This document shows positions 7,368 to 15,695 of a DNA stretch of 41,927 bases, one piece after another. The notes under the pieces are model-generated. The model saw only the letters and a list, made by a program, of their open reading frames with translations. It did no database searches and was not told the origin of the DNA. Position 1 is the stretch's first letter; every line of letters starts with the position of its first letter. This DNA comes from an uncultured Alphaproteobacteria bacterium (lineage in GTDB: Bacteria; Pseudomonadota; Alphaproteobacteria; Caulobacterales; Hyphomonadaceae): assembly GCA_903842595.1 (NCBI GenBank), contig CAIMMO010000255.1, positions 1 through 41,927 on the forward strand, read 5' to 3'. The position numbers and the translations under genes were made by a program.

Positions 7368-8233
7368 GGCTGCGGTACGCCCGCGTCGAACTCGATGCGA
7401 TAGCGACGGCGGATCTCTTCGCGCATTTCCGAATTTCGCTTGTCGCGTTCCTCCGACAGCCAGGCTTCGCGTACTTGCTCGCGGACCGCGTCATAAGACG
7501 GCTCACTAGCTGGGATGCGGCTCTCCAGCCGGATCAGATGCGCGCCGAAGGGCGACATCACTGGACCGGTCCACTGGCTCTCCCTTGCCGACGCCAGAGC
7601 CTGGTAGAAGCTCTCACCAAACTCACCAGCGATCGCCTCGCGGGAGGCCTCGGAGAATGTGCCTGGCACCAGGCTGGGGTCACCTGCGGGATCCTCGCCT
7701 GTGGGCGCACTGCGTAGCGCCGCTTCCGCCGCTGATCGCTCGCTATCACCAGGTCGTTCGGCGCTGAAAACGACATGTCGCCATGTATAGCGCTCGGGCA
7801 GACGGAACCGGTCCTTGCGACCCTCGAAAAAGGCGAGGAGATCTTCCTCGGTTGCCGGCATCACGACCGCGACGTCGTCGCTGATGAAGGACATTTTTTG
7901 GGCGAGCCTACGGCGGATAACCACATCGTCCTCGTCGAGCCCGAGTCGGTGTGCCTCGCGAGCGAGGATCTCCTCGTCGATTCTTTCGCGCAGCAGGCCC
8001 CTCATCTCTTCCTCGGACGGCGGGTTCATTGTCATTGCCTGCCACGAAGCTGCGATCTGCTCTACATCGCCTTGGGTGATGCGAACCACGGGTTGGCTCA
8101 TTGCGTCCAGCGCTGAGGCGCCAGCGAACAGGAGCCCGCCGAGCACCAGAAAATGCGCCAGCGGGTCACGAGCGAACGCCGTGATACCCGCCCGTGCCTT
8201 TGCAGAGGTTGAGACTTCAGGGCTGGGGGTCAT
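7364..8233 (-). CDS. Membrane-anchored peptidyl-prolyl cis-trans isomerase (parvulin/PpiC type)
   Basis: A 289-residue protein. One hydrophobic segment near residues 24-45 (DPLAHFLVLGGLLFAGASAL) should anchor it with the bulk outside the cytoplasm. A SurA-like helical region follows (MNPPSEEEMRGLLRERIDEE), then a parvulin-type domain from about residue 130 with RYTWRHVVFSAERPG, GEFGESFYQAL and MSPFGAHLIRLESRI. The start at 8233 lies within the last codons of the DUF3604 gene (17-base overlap), and the stop overlaps hupE. It probably folds an exported or membrane partner, and the coupled neighbours are the obvious clients. The longer open frame upstream is a shadow of the DUF3604 gene. Confidence 0.8.
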   Translation of the reverse strand: MTPSPEVSTSAKARAGITAFARDPLAHFLVLGGLLFAGASALDAMSQPVVRITQGDVEQIAASWQAMTMNPPSEEEMRGLLRERIDEEILAREAHRLGLDEDDVVIRRRLAQKMSFISDDVAVVMPATEEDLLAFFEGRKDRFRLPERYTWRHVVFSAERPGDSERSAAEAALRSAPTGEDPAGDPSLVPGTFSEASREAIAGEFGESFYQALASARESQWTGPVMSPFGAHLIRLESRIPASEPSYDAVREQVREAWLSEERDKRNSEMREEIRRRYRIEFDAGVPQP

Positions 8234-10115
8234 ACCAGATCGGCGAGCTCCATGCCCGTTCCTGAATGGTCGGCGACAGGCGCGGGCTCGGCGGCGATCC
8301 GTTGCGAAGCGCCTCCCAAGTCGACCAGCGGCATGACGGGTTTTCAAGCACGCGCACGAAGTAGAAGGCGTTCTGGCTTGGGTTGAACATCGGATCAGTC
8401 CAAGTCGCCTTGAGCTCCACGGCGCCCTTCTTCGAGTCGATGGCGCATGTCGAGAGGTCCACCTTGGCTCCGTTGTCCGGGCACCGATGGGTGCGCGGAT
8501 CCGGTGTCAGCCCATCGGAGCAGGCAACGTCGAACACTTCCTCCTTTGCCTCGCCATTCTCGACCCAGCCCTTGACGATCTGTGCGCGCTGCAACCAGCC
8601 GGAGTTTGGATCGCGAACAGCCCAGACCAGGAAGCGTGGCGTCTTGCCTGGAGCTGGCAGGAGGTCTGCTCCCATCGGCACGCCACGGGCGTACGCCTGG
8701 GCGACCAGGTCGCTGCGGCTCGCGATGTCGGCCGGCAGATCGAAACCCGCAAACAGACGCACACGGATGCGTGGGCCTGAAGTAGCGAATGTCTCCTTCC
8801 TGCGAAGCGCGGAGTAGATTGCTTCGCGCGTGTTCTCCTCCGCCCAGACGCCAGTGAGACCAGAAGCGCCCCAGGTCTGGAAGCGGACAGCTGAGCCCGT
8901 GGGAGCATCGGCAGGGGTCCAGGCCTTGCGCCCCTCTTTAGGGATCGAGCCCCGCTGTACAGGCTGGCCGTCATTGCGACCTACCTTCGAGAAGTACGAG
9001 GACTCTTCTGAGCTACCGCCGGGGGTCGCGTTGTGGTTGTCAGTCGAGCCGATGAGGCCATACTTGTAGGGGTTGAAGCCTTGCGTCGCCTCAAACTCGA
9101 TACCGCGCTTTAGGGCGTCGCGCACATAGCCGCCCGCCTGTTTGGTCACCGGCGTGTCGGATCCGACATACCAGTCCATGATCTCGAAATTCCCCCACTC
9201 GTCATTGGGCGAAAGCGCTGGATGCGTGTCGGACGTGCCCTTGATCTGAGTGATCTCGGCCAGCGGTTCGTTACGCGCGCGCGCTTCGGCCCAGGCGCGG
9301 TCGATCGGCTTGCCATCCCAAGTCACACGCTCGAACATGATGCCGTCAGAGCCGTTGGAATTGTGCGGGATGGCCAGCGATTCTATTCCCTGTCCGCGCT
9401 GCGCATCCATCCACGCCCACAGCTTCTCCGGGTTCTGGCTGTCGAAGGCGGAAAAGGGGGCGTCGGGAACCCGGGCAGTCGGATAGAAAATGTTCCGGTG
9501 GAGGTTCCGGCCGTCGCGGGAAGAGGTGAACTCATAAGCTACCAATGTTGTGAATTTGCCAGGCTCATTGTGCCGGGCCGCCGCATCCTGGATCACCTTC
9601 CAGGCGGAACCCATGGTGGCCCTGTCGTACATCTCCGCAGCTGGCGTGCCCGTCCGCAAAGCCGCGGTCACGCGGTTGAAAGCAGCTTGGATCTTAGGCT
9701 GGTCGGGGGAAAACAGGTCCGCCGCGTAAGGGATCTTTGACAACGGGCTGTTGGGGTCGTTCATCGCCGGCAACACGCCGACATATTCCGCGTGGTCGGT
9801 TACGGCGGCAAAGTCGAGCGGCGGTCCGTTGAGCCGGACCTGATAGCCTGACGCATGATCGAGCGTCGCCCCCTTCGCGTAGCGATACGCGTCATCGGGA
9901 TCCCCGCGCACGTTGAAGATATAGGCGTCGAAAGAAAGCTTGGTGTGGACGTGCAGGTCACCGAAAAAAGCATCTCGCAGAGGATTCGGCTCGCGCATCG
10001 AATTCTCGATCGTCGAGGGAGCCTGCGCCTCAGAATCGCCGACGCTTTTAACTTGGGGTTGAGCGCAGCCCGCCACGAGCGCCAGGGCGCTGACTGCAAT
10101 CGCCAACCTCTTCAT
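8217..10115 (-). CDS. DUF3604 lipoprotein (PHP-like metal-dependent hydrolase)
   Basis: A 632-residue protein. The start at 10115 is set by AAGGA a few bases upstream and by the lipoprotein signal MKRLAIAVSALALVAGC, with the acylated Cys at residue 17. The catalytic region resembles PHP-type metallohydrolases: FFGDLHVHTKLSFDAY supplies an HxH pair, AAVTDHAEYVG an Asp-His pair, LAIPHNSNGSDG another His, and GSTDNHNA the C-terminal ligand motif. The C-terminal third carries extra beta strands and a few cysteines. It is first in an operon with a parvulin and a HupE/UreJ protein. The family has no settled substrate; a metal-dependent phosphoesterase or similar hydrolase in the periplasm or outer membrane is the best guess. 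Confidence 0.85.
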   Translation of the reverse strand: MKRLAIAVSALALVAGCAQPQVKSVGDSEAQAPSTIENSMREPNPLRDAFFGDLHVHTKLSFDAYIFNVRGDPDDAYRYAKGATLDHASGYQVRLNGPPLDFAAVTDHAEYVGVLPAMNDPNSPLSKIPYAADLFSPDQPKIQAAFNRVTAALRTGTPAAEMYDRATMGSAWKVIQDAAARHNEPGKFTTLVAYEFTSSRDGRNLHRNIFYPTARVPDAPFSAFDSQNPEKLWAWMDAQRGQGIESLAIPHNSNGSDGIMFERVTWDGKPIDRAWAEARARNEPLAEITQIKGTSDTHPALSPNDEWGNFEIMDWYVGSDTPVTKQAGGYVRDALKRGIEFEATQGFNPYKYGLIGSTDNHNATPGGSSEESSYFSKVGRNDGQPVQRGSIPKEGRKAWTPADAPTGSAVRFQTWGASGLTGVWAEENTREAIYSALRRKETFATSGPRIRVRLFAGFDLPADIASRSDLVAQAYARGVPMGADLLPAPGKTPRFLVWAVRDPNSGWLQRAQIVKGWVENGEAKEEVFDVACSDGLTPDPRTHRCPDNGAKVDLSTCAIDSKKGAVELKATWTDPMFNPSQNAFYFVRVLENPSCRWSTWEALRNGSPPSPRLSPTIQERAWSSPIWYDPQP

Positions 10116-10470
10116 GCTTTTTCCTTCGGAGAGGAGGACACGCGTCTCATTACTCGTTCCTCCCGTATGCCTCTTCGGTTCGAGCGGCACCGTCACATAT
10201 GCAGCAGAATTGTCAACGAATGAGACCGTCTGGCCACATGTGAAAATGGCGTAGTCTCGGATCGGCGATCCGCAAATCTGCTGGGGAGGCCATATCTTTC
10301 ACGCAACTGATTGGCTTGATCAACGAGCGCCTGTTTGCTGATAAGGAGCTGTCAGGCTAACGCTACCTTGTCGATGCCTCGCACAGCCTCGTCGACCCGC
10401 AGCAACGTAAGATACAGATATGTCCGTGCCCAGAGTTCGAAACTTTGATCGTTCCCCCGAAGGATCCGTC
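10116..10470. promoter_or_regulatory. Divergent promoter region between the DUF3604 operon and the MBL gene
   Basis: Both flanking genes start outward from here, so promoters for each should lie inside. CACATATG (10194) and the perfect palindrome CACATGTG (10235) are possible operator halves. From about 10243 to 10360 one plus-strand frame reads without a stop or start and ends in TQLIGLINERLFADKELSG, which looks like the tail of a decayed protein gene; this is weak evidence. Confidence 0.35.
10344..10356 (-). repeat. 13-base repeat, inverted copy of 6322-6334
   Basis: The complement of this site reads CCTGACAGCTCCT. Together with 6322-6334 it brackets the three-gene DUF3604 operon. No longer similarity is seen on either side of the two copies. 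Confidence 0.3.
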
Positions 10471-12138
10471 ATGACACCTACGGGCGCGTGCGCCCATAGG
10501 CTGTTGGTCGATCACTCTGAGCGGCTCTCCCGAGAATTCTACGCGCCATCTCCGGGGGTCTGGTGTCTGGTCGGCAACGGTTTGTCGAACCAAACCTTCA
10601 TCGAAGGGCCAGAAGGCGTCATCGCGATTGATACGGGCGAGTCGGTTGAGGAGATGCAAGCGGCTCTCAAACAACTCGCCACTGTCTGCGACAAGCCGGT
10701 AGTAGCGGTGATGTACACTCATTTCCACTATGTCGGGGGAACGCGGGCGGTTCTTGAAGCATTTGGCGCCGACGTTCCCATCTATGCTCATGATCGGGTC
10801 GTGGCGAACCTTAGGCGTACTTCGGACGATATTGCGCCGATGTATGGACGCGGCCTCGTCGAACAGTTTGGTCTCGCGCTCCCCGCGACGGGACTGGACT
10901 CAATGCCCAACGTCGGGCTCGGACTGACTTTCCGCCTTGCAGAACATGCGCCACACACGCCAGGGTTTGTACCTCCAACGATCACCACGGATCGGCCAAC
11001 GGCATGGAGGATCGCAGGCCTTGATGTCCAGGTCATGCCCGCACCATCCGATGCCGACGACTCCGTGACGATCTGGTTTCCCAGCCTTAAAACTGCAGTT
11101 CAAAACCTCGTTTGGCCCGCGCTCTTCAACATCTTTCCTATCCGCGGCGAAGAATACCGTGATCCCCGCGTCTTGCTAGAAGGTCTCGATGATCTTCTCG
11201 CCTTGGAAGCTCAACACGTTCTTGGTACGCATGGGCCGCCAATTTCCGGCGCCGCCGCGATCGGAACGCGAGTGCGCGCGTATCGTGACGCGATCCAGTT
11301 TCTTTGGGATCAGACTGTCCGCGGCATGAACAAGGGCTGGACGACGGACGAGCTCGCCGCCCGCGTACGATTACCTCAAACCTGCGATGCCGACTACATC
11401 ACGGCTGAGCGCTATGGAGTGGCGGAGCATCATGTTCGTCAAATCCACAACGGCATCAAAGGCTGGTTCGACGGTGATCCAGCCAGACTTTTTCCACTTG
11501 AGCCGGCCGAGCGCGCGTCGCGACTCATCGAAGGGTTTGGCGGGCGTTCGGTGGTCCGCGCGCAAGCGGCGGCGGCTATGCAGAATGACGATCTGCGCTG
11601 GGCAATCGAACTCGCCTCTTGGTTGGTAGCTGCGCCGGTGAGCGAAGGCGATGACCCGCAGCCCGATCGGAATCTCCTTGCTGGCGCCTTGCGCCTCTTG
11701 GGCCAGCGAACACCGGCAGCTAACATCCGCAGCTGGGCCCTCACCAGGGCGCGCGATCTCGAAGGCGTAGGGCCTCTCGAACGCTACCGCAAACACCGGT
11801 TCCGTCGCGATTCCATCCTCGCAGATCCGGCCGGGTCTGTCGCGATACTCCGCGTCCTGCTTGATCCCCATCGCGCTGACGGCCTTGACGTCCATGTCTG
11901 CTTTGATTTCGGGAACAACCGAGAGCGTGGCCTCCATGTCCGCAATCAGGTAGCGGTTCCTACGGATGGCTCGTCGTCGTCGATATCGCTGCGTGTCGAC
12001 GCCGAGCTATGGGCAGCGTTCCTCACCGGGAAAATGTCGCTCGCCAGTCTCGTGGCCGACAAGGGTGCAACCGTCGTCGGGAACAGAGAAGATCTGATAG
12101 CAATGATGGCTTGTTTCGATATCTCCGCGCCGCGGTAA
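10471..12138 (+). CDS. Alkyl-sulfatase-like metallo-beta-lactamase protein with altered metal site
   Basis: A 555-residue protein laid out like SdsA1/Bds1-type alkyl sulfatases: a metallo-beta-lactamase domain (about residues 20-255), an alkyl sulfatase dimerisation domain (about 255-390, with QFLWDQTVRGMNKGWTTDEL), and a C-terminal SCP2-like domain that could hold the alkyl chain. The zinc motif, THxHxDH in active members, reads THFHYVGG, so two ligands are missing. The later acidic ligand region reads DADDSVTIWFP and KTAVQN instead of the usual AE-containing text. A late His in GTHGPP remains. AAGGAT upstream of the ATG at 10471 favours that start; an ATG at 10420 in the same frame is the alternative. 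It may be a non-classical hydrolase or a binding protein. Confidence 0.75.
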   Translation: MTPTGACAHRLLVDHSERLSREFYAPSPGVWCLVGNGLSNQTFIEGPEGVIAIDTGESVEEMQAALKQLATVCDKPVVAVMYTHFHYVGGTRAVLEAFGADVPIYAHDRVVANLRRTSDDIAPMYGRGLVEQFGLALPATGLDSMPNVGLGLTFRLAEHAPHTPGFVPPTITTDRPTAWRIAGLDVQVMPAPSDADDSVTIWFPSLKTAVQNLVWPALFNIFPIRGEEYRDPRVLLEGLDDLLALEAQHVLGTHGPPISGAAAIGTRVRAYRDAIQFLWDQTVRGMNKGWTTDELAARVRLPQTCDADYITAERYGVAEHHVRQIHNGIKGWFDGDPARLFPLEPAERASRLIEGFGGRSVVRAQAAAAMQNDDLRWAIELASWLVAAPVSEGDDPQPDRNLLAGALRLLGQRTPAANIRSWALTRARDLEGVGPLERYRKHRFRRDSILADPAGSVAILRVLLDPHRADGLDVHVCFDFGNNRERGLHVRNQVAVPTDGSSSSISLRVDAELWAAFLTGKMSLASLVADKGATVVGNREDLIAMMACFDISAPR

Positions 12139-12142
12139 GCGG

Positions 12143-13282
12143 CTAGCGAAAATGGCGGAAGCAATCGCGGATCTCCCTGACGAACCCCTCGGGCTGCTCC
12201 CAGGCCGCGAAGTGCCCGCCTCGCTCCGCTTCCCTCCAATGGATGATGTTACTCATGACGCGTTCGGCCCAACGACGCGAGGGGCGAAAAATCTCCCGGG
12301 GGTAGATCGTAACCCCGGTCGGGATATCGAGCTTTGTTGTCTTGAAGCTGTCAAAACTCTCCCAATAAAGCCGCGCTGAGGACGCCGCTGTACCGGGAAG
12401 CCAGTAGAGCATTATGTTATCGAGCATCTCATCGAGGCTGAGCACGTCTTCGGGCTGGCCGCGATGATCGGTCCAGGCCCACATCTTCTCATAGATCCAG
12501 GCGGCTTGACCGACCGGAGAGTCAGCAAGTCCATAGGCCAGCGTTTGCGGCCGCGTGGATTGAAGCGTCGAGTACCCCATGCCGCTGTCACGATGCTCGG
12601 CGAGCGCCGCAACCGCCGCCTGTTCGGCTTGTGTCATCTCCTCCAGCTGTTCCCCACGCGGGTAGACCAGCGGCATGTTGACGTGGATCGCAGCCAGGGT
12701 GCTCGGGTGAGCTGCGCCGAGGGCTGACGTTACCGCCGAACCCCAATCACCACCCTGGGCGACCCATCGGGCATAACCGAGCCGGGACATCAGTTCGATC
12801 CAGGCGTGGGCAATGCGCGCCACACCCCAGCCTGTTCCCAACGGCTTATCCGAGAACCCGAACCCGGGCAGAGATGGGGCGATGACGTCAAATGCGTCGC
12901 TTGCCGCCCCGCCGTACGCGGGCGGATCCGTCAATGGCCCGATTACCTTCATGAATTCTGCAACGGAGCCGGGCCAGCCGTGTGTAATCAGAAGTGGCAG
13001 CGCCTTAGGATGTGGTGAGCGTACGTGAAGGTAGTGGATGTTCAGGCCATCGATTTCAGTTTTGTACTGACCTAGCGCATTCAGCCTTGCCTCGAACCGC
13101 CGCCAGTCATACCCGCTATGCCAATGGGCGCAGAGAGCCTGCACGTTCGCCAAGGGTGCTCCCTGCGACCAGTCCCCGACAGTCTCGCGGTCTGGCCAGC
13201 GCGTGCGCTCGATACGAAGCTTCAAATCATTCAAAGCTTCTTCTTCAATCGCGACACGAAATTCCTTGATCGTGCTGGTCAT
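12143..13282 (-). CDS. Epoxide hydrolase (alpha/beta hydrolase with EHN domain)
   Basis: A 379-residue protein. The N-terminal epoxide hydrolase domain (residues 3-110) includes LKLRIERTRWPD and the WHSGYDWRRFEARLN helix. The alpha/beta hydrolase core has the oxyanion motif HGWPGS (101-106), the nucleophile Asp179 in QGGDWGS, and a late catalytic His in RGGHFAAWEQPE. Such enzymes open epoxides to diols. The start at 13282 has GAGG five bases upstream and fits the family length; a longer open frame upstream is rejected. Its stop lies four bases from that of the convergent MBL gene. Between a P450 operon and a limonene-hydrolase-like fold protein, an epoxide-processing role in terpenoid or lipid catabolism is attractive but inferred. 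Confidence 0.88.
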   Translation of the reverse strand: MTSTIKEFRVAIEEEALNDLKLRIERTRWPDRETVGDWSQGAPLANVQALCAHWHSGYDWRRFEARLNALGQYKTEIDGLNIHYLHVRSPHPKALPLLITHGWPGSVAEFMKVIGPLTDPPAYGGAASDAFDVIAPSLPGFGFSDKPLGTGWGVARIAHAWIELMSRLGYARWVAQGGDWGSAVTSALGAAHPSTLAAIHVNMPLVYPRGEQLEEMTQAEQAAVAALAEHRDSGMGYSTLQSTRPQTLAYGLADSPVGQAAWIYEKMWAWTDHRGQPEDVLSLDEMLDNIMLYWLPGTAASSARLYWESFDSFKTTKLDIPTGVTIYPREIFRPSRRWAERVMSNIIHWREAERGGHFAAWEQPEGFVREIRDCFRHFR

Positions 13283-13439
13283 ATGCGCCTCGTCAAATGC
13301 TGCCTCGCAGAGGATAGGCACAATCAGCGCCTTGAAACCAACGCCCACGCGTCCTTGTGAAGCCCGAGGGTACAAGTTGTGTACTGTCAGGCCAACGCAT
13401 GCAGGTCTCGTGTAAGGCGGTAATCGTGGCCTCCAGGAG

Positions 13440-14130
13440 ATGCCGAAAACTCGAATTTCCTGCAAACGTTACGGGTTCCCGGCGTCGGTCATCCATTACG
13501 CAATGTGGCTGCGCTTCTGCTTGACACTCAGCTTGCTCGATGCCGAAGAGATTATGGCGCGCCGCGGCGTCGATGTGAGCGACGAGACGATGCGTGCCTG
13601 GACCGTGAAGTTCGATCCGAAGATCGCGGCCAATCTTCGCCATCGTAAACTGCCGCCATCGCCGCGCTGGCGCCTGGGCGAGATGGTCGGCGGGAATGCA
13701 CGCGAACGCGTGTTCCTATGGCGTGCAGTTGATGATGAGGGCGAGGGTCTCGACATCTTCGTTCAGAAGCGACGCGACACACGAGCAGCGCTGAAGCTGC
13801 TGCTCCGCAGCCAGCCAGTCGGGTCGGAGAGCATCGGAACGCTCGTGCTTGCATCGTACAGCTCGGCGCTTCGGGCGATCGGCGCAGAAGAAATCCATCG
13901 GTCTGGTCGTTTGCGCGAGAAAAAGGGGCTGAGAACTCGCAGCTGCCAATCCGAAGGCGCGAGCGGGAGATGCTCGGGTTCGAATCACGAACCTCAGCGC
14001 AGCGATTTCTGACAACGCATGCTGCTATCAAAAACGCGTTCGATTTGCCGCGACATCTGATCAGCCGACCGGCGCTCTGGATATTGCTTGCACGAGCGGA
14101 CCCAGTCTGGGCGAGGGCGGTCGCTTTAGA
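13440..14130 (+). pseudogene. Decayed IS6-family transposase
   Basis: The first frame (13440-13930) carries IS6-family text in order: CKRYGFPASVIHYAMWL, LDAEEIMARRGVDVSDETM, ERVFLWRAVDDEGEGLDIF and KRRDTRAALKLLL. A frameshift near 13900-13930 moves the rest to another frame, which reads ENSQLPIRRRERE, then SAQRFLTTHAAIKNAFDLPRHLISR, ending near 14125. The catalytic Asp of the WHLDE motif is Gly (WRLGEM), and the second Asp (normally VTDK) has been lost, so the protein would be dead even without the shift. The remnant spans nearly the whole transposase. I found no clear terminal inverted repeats. It marks an old insertion between the epoxide hydrolase and the P450 operon. Confidence 0.8.
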
Positions 14131-14310
14131 ATATTCTTGCATACTGCATGGAATTCTAGCTGTGACAGTGATCCTGACAGAGCCGGCGTCATGCAGAGAT
14201 TGCCTGCTATGCCGCGCAACAATGGCTTGCCTTTACCTACGGGCATGACTTGCGCGGCGCCCTGCATCCGCGCAACCTTGCCGTCGCTTAAGTTCAGGCG
14301 GTCGGACATA

Positions 14311-15642
14311 ATGCAATTGATCAGCGAGACAGCCGTGGAGGGGCGGCCCGGGCCGGTCTTTCCGGAGGCGTACCCGCGCACCGAAGGCCTGCAGCTTCAC
14401 GACGGAAAGGTCTTTACTCACGGCCAGCCGTTCGACACTTTCGCCCGGCTTCGCGAAGCCTCACCCGTGTGCTGGCATCCCGAGCCAGGCGACTTGCCGG
14501 GTTTCTGGGTCGTTACCCGTCATGCCGATGTCATGCGTGTGAATGGCGATCCTGCAACGTTTTCTTCACAGCGTGGCGGCATCCTGATGATGACGCCCAA
14601 GCCGGGCATGGGGCACGTTCTGCTGCAGCGCGCCTCGCTCGACACCATGATCAATCTCGACGCGCCGCAGCACCTGCAGCTGCGTCGCGAGCATATGCCC
14701 TTCTTCACGCCGGGATATCTGAACCAGCTCAAGGCCAAGGTGGTCTCGGAAGTCACCCGCATGCTGGACGAGATGGCGCCGAAGGGCGGAGGCGACATGG
14801 TCGAGATGTTTTCCTCGCGCCTGCCGCTCTATACGCTCTGCGAGATTCTTGGCGTGCCGGAAGCCGACCGTCCGAAATTCCTGCACTGGATGCACTATCT
14901 GGAAATGGCGCAGAACCTGGCGGCTGAGCAGGCGGCAGCGCCAATGACGCCTAGCCTTGAGCTCATGCAGTTCGTGGCTGACTTCAATGCAAATGTCGAA
15001 GAGATGTTCGCCTACGGCCAGCACATGCTCCACAAGCGCAGGCTGGATCCCCAGAACGACCTTATGAGCGCGATTGCGCGCGCGCAGGTCGACGGCCAGC
15101 TGCTGAGCGATGAGTATCTAGACGGTTCCTGGCTGCTGATCATCTTCGCCGGGAACGACACGACCCGGAACACGCTCTCGGGCGCGATGAAGTTGCTTAC
15201 GGAGTTTCCTGACCAGAAGGCGAAGCTGATTGCCAGGCTGGACCTGCTCGCCAATGCGGCGGACGAGTTCATCCGACTGGTCAGCCCGGTCATCTACATG
15301 CGCCGTACCGCCCTCCAGGACGCAGAAATCGCGGATCAGAAGATCGCGGCCGGCGAAAAGGTGATCATGTACTACGGCGCAGCCAATCGCGACCCGGCCA
15401 TATTCGACAACCCGGACCAGCTGGATGTCGCTCGGGAGAATGCAAACAAGCATATTGCGTTCGGCTATGGTCCGCATGTCTGTCTGGGCAAGCGCGTTGC
15501 GCAGATCCAGCTCGAGGAGGCTTATCGCCAGATCCTCGGCCGGTTTCCGGACATCGAATGGACCGGCGAGATCGACATTGCCCCGAACAACTTCGTGCAC
15601 GCCATCCGGAAGCTCGGGGTGCGCTACGCGCCGCGAAACTGA
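14311..15642 (+). CDS. Cytochrome P450
   Basis: A 443-residue soluble bacterial P450. The I-helix oxygen-activation motif is A280-G-N-D-T-T285, the ExxR pair is E319/R322, and the haem thiolate is Cys391 in FGYGPHVCLGKRVA. There is no membrane anchor, so it needs a ferredoxin and reductase, neither of which is encoded here. The start at 14311 (MQLISETAVEG) fits the family length; the frame is open further upstream but that part reads as non-coding. It leads a plus-strand operon with an acyl-CoA synthetase and two acyl-CoA dehydrogenases, a grouping seen where a hydrocarbon or side chain is hydroxylated or oxidised to an acid and then beta-oxidised. The substrate is unknown. Confidence 0.93.
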   Translation: MQLISETAVEGRPGPVFPEAYPRTEGLQLHDGKVFTHGQPFDTFARLREASPVCWHPEPGDLPGFWVVTRHADVMRVNGDPATFSSQRGGILMMTPKPGMGHVLLQRASLDTMINLDAPQHLQLRREHMPFFTPGYLNQLKAKVVSEVTRMLDEMAPKGGGDMVEMFSSRLPLYTLCEILGVPEADRPKFLHWMHYLEMAQNLAAEQAAAPMTPSLELMQFVADFNANVEEMFAYGQHMLHKRRLDPQNDLMSAIARAQVDGQLLSDEYLDGSWLLIIFAGNDTTRNTLSGAMKLLTEFPDQKAKLIARLDLLANAADEFIRLVSPVIYMRRTALQDAEIADQKIAAGEKVIMYYGAANRDPAIFDNPDQLDVARENANKHIAFGYGPHVCLGKRVAQIQLEEAYRQILGRFPDIEWTGEIDIAPNNFVHAIRKLGVRYAPRN

Positions 15643-15695
15643 GAGCGTTCTGAGCCGCACCGGGAACACCGGGGCGTGGTCAAGGGAGAACCGCC

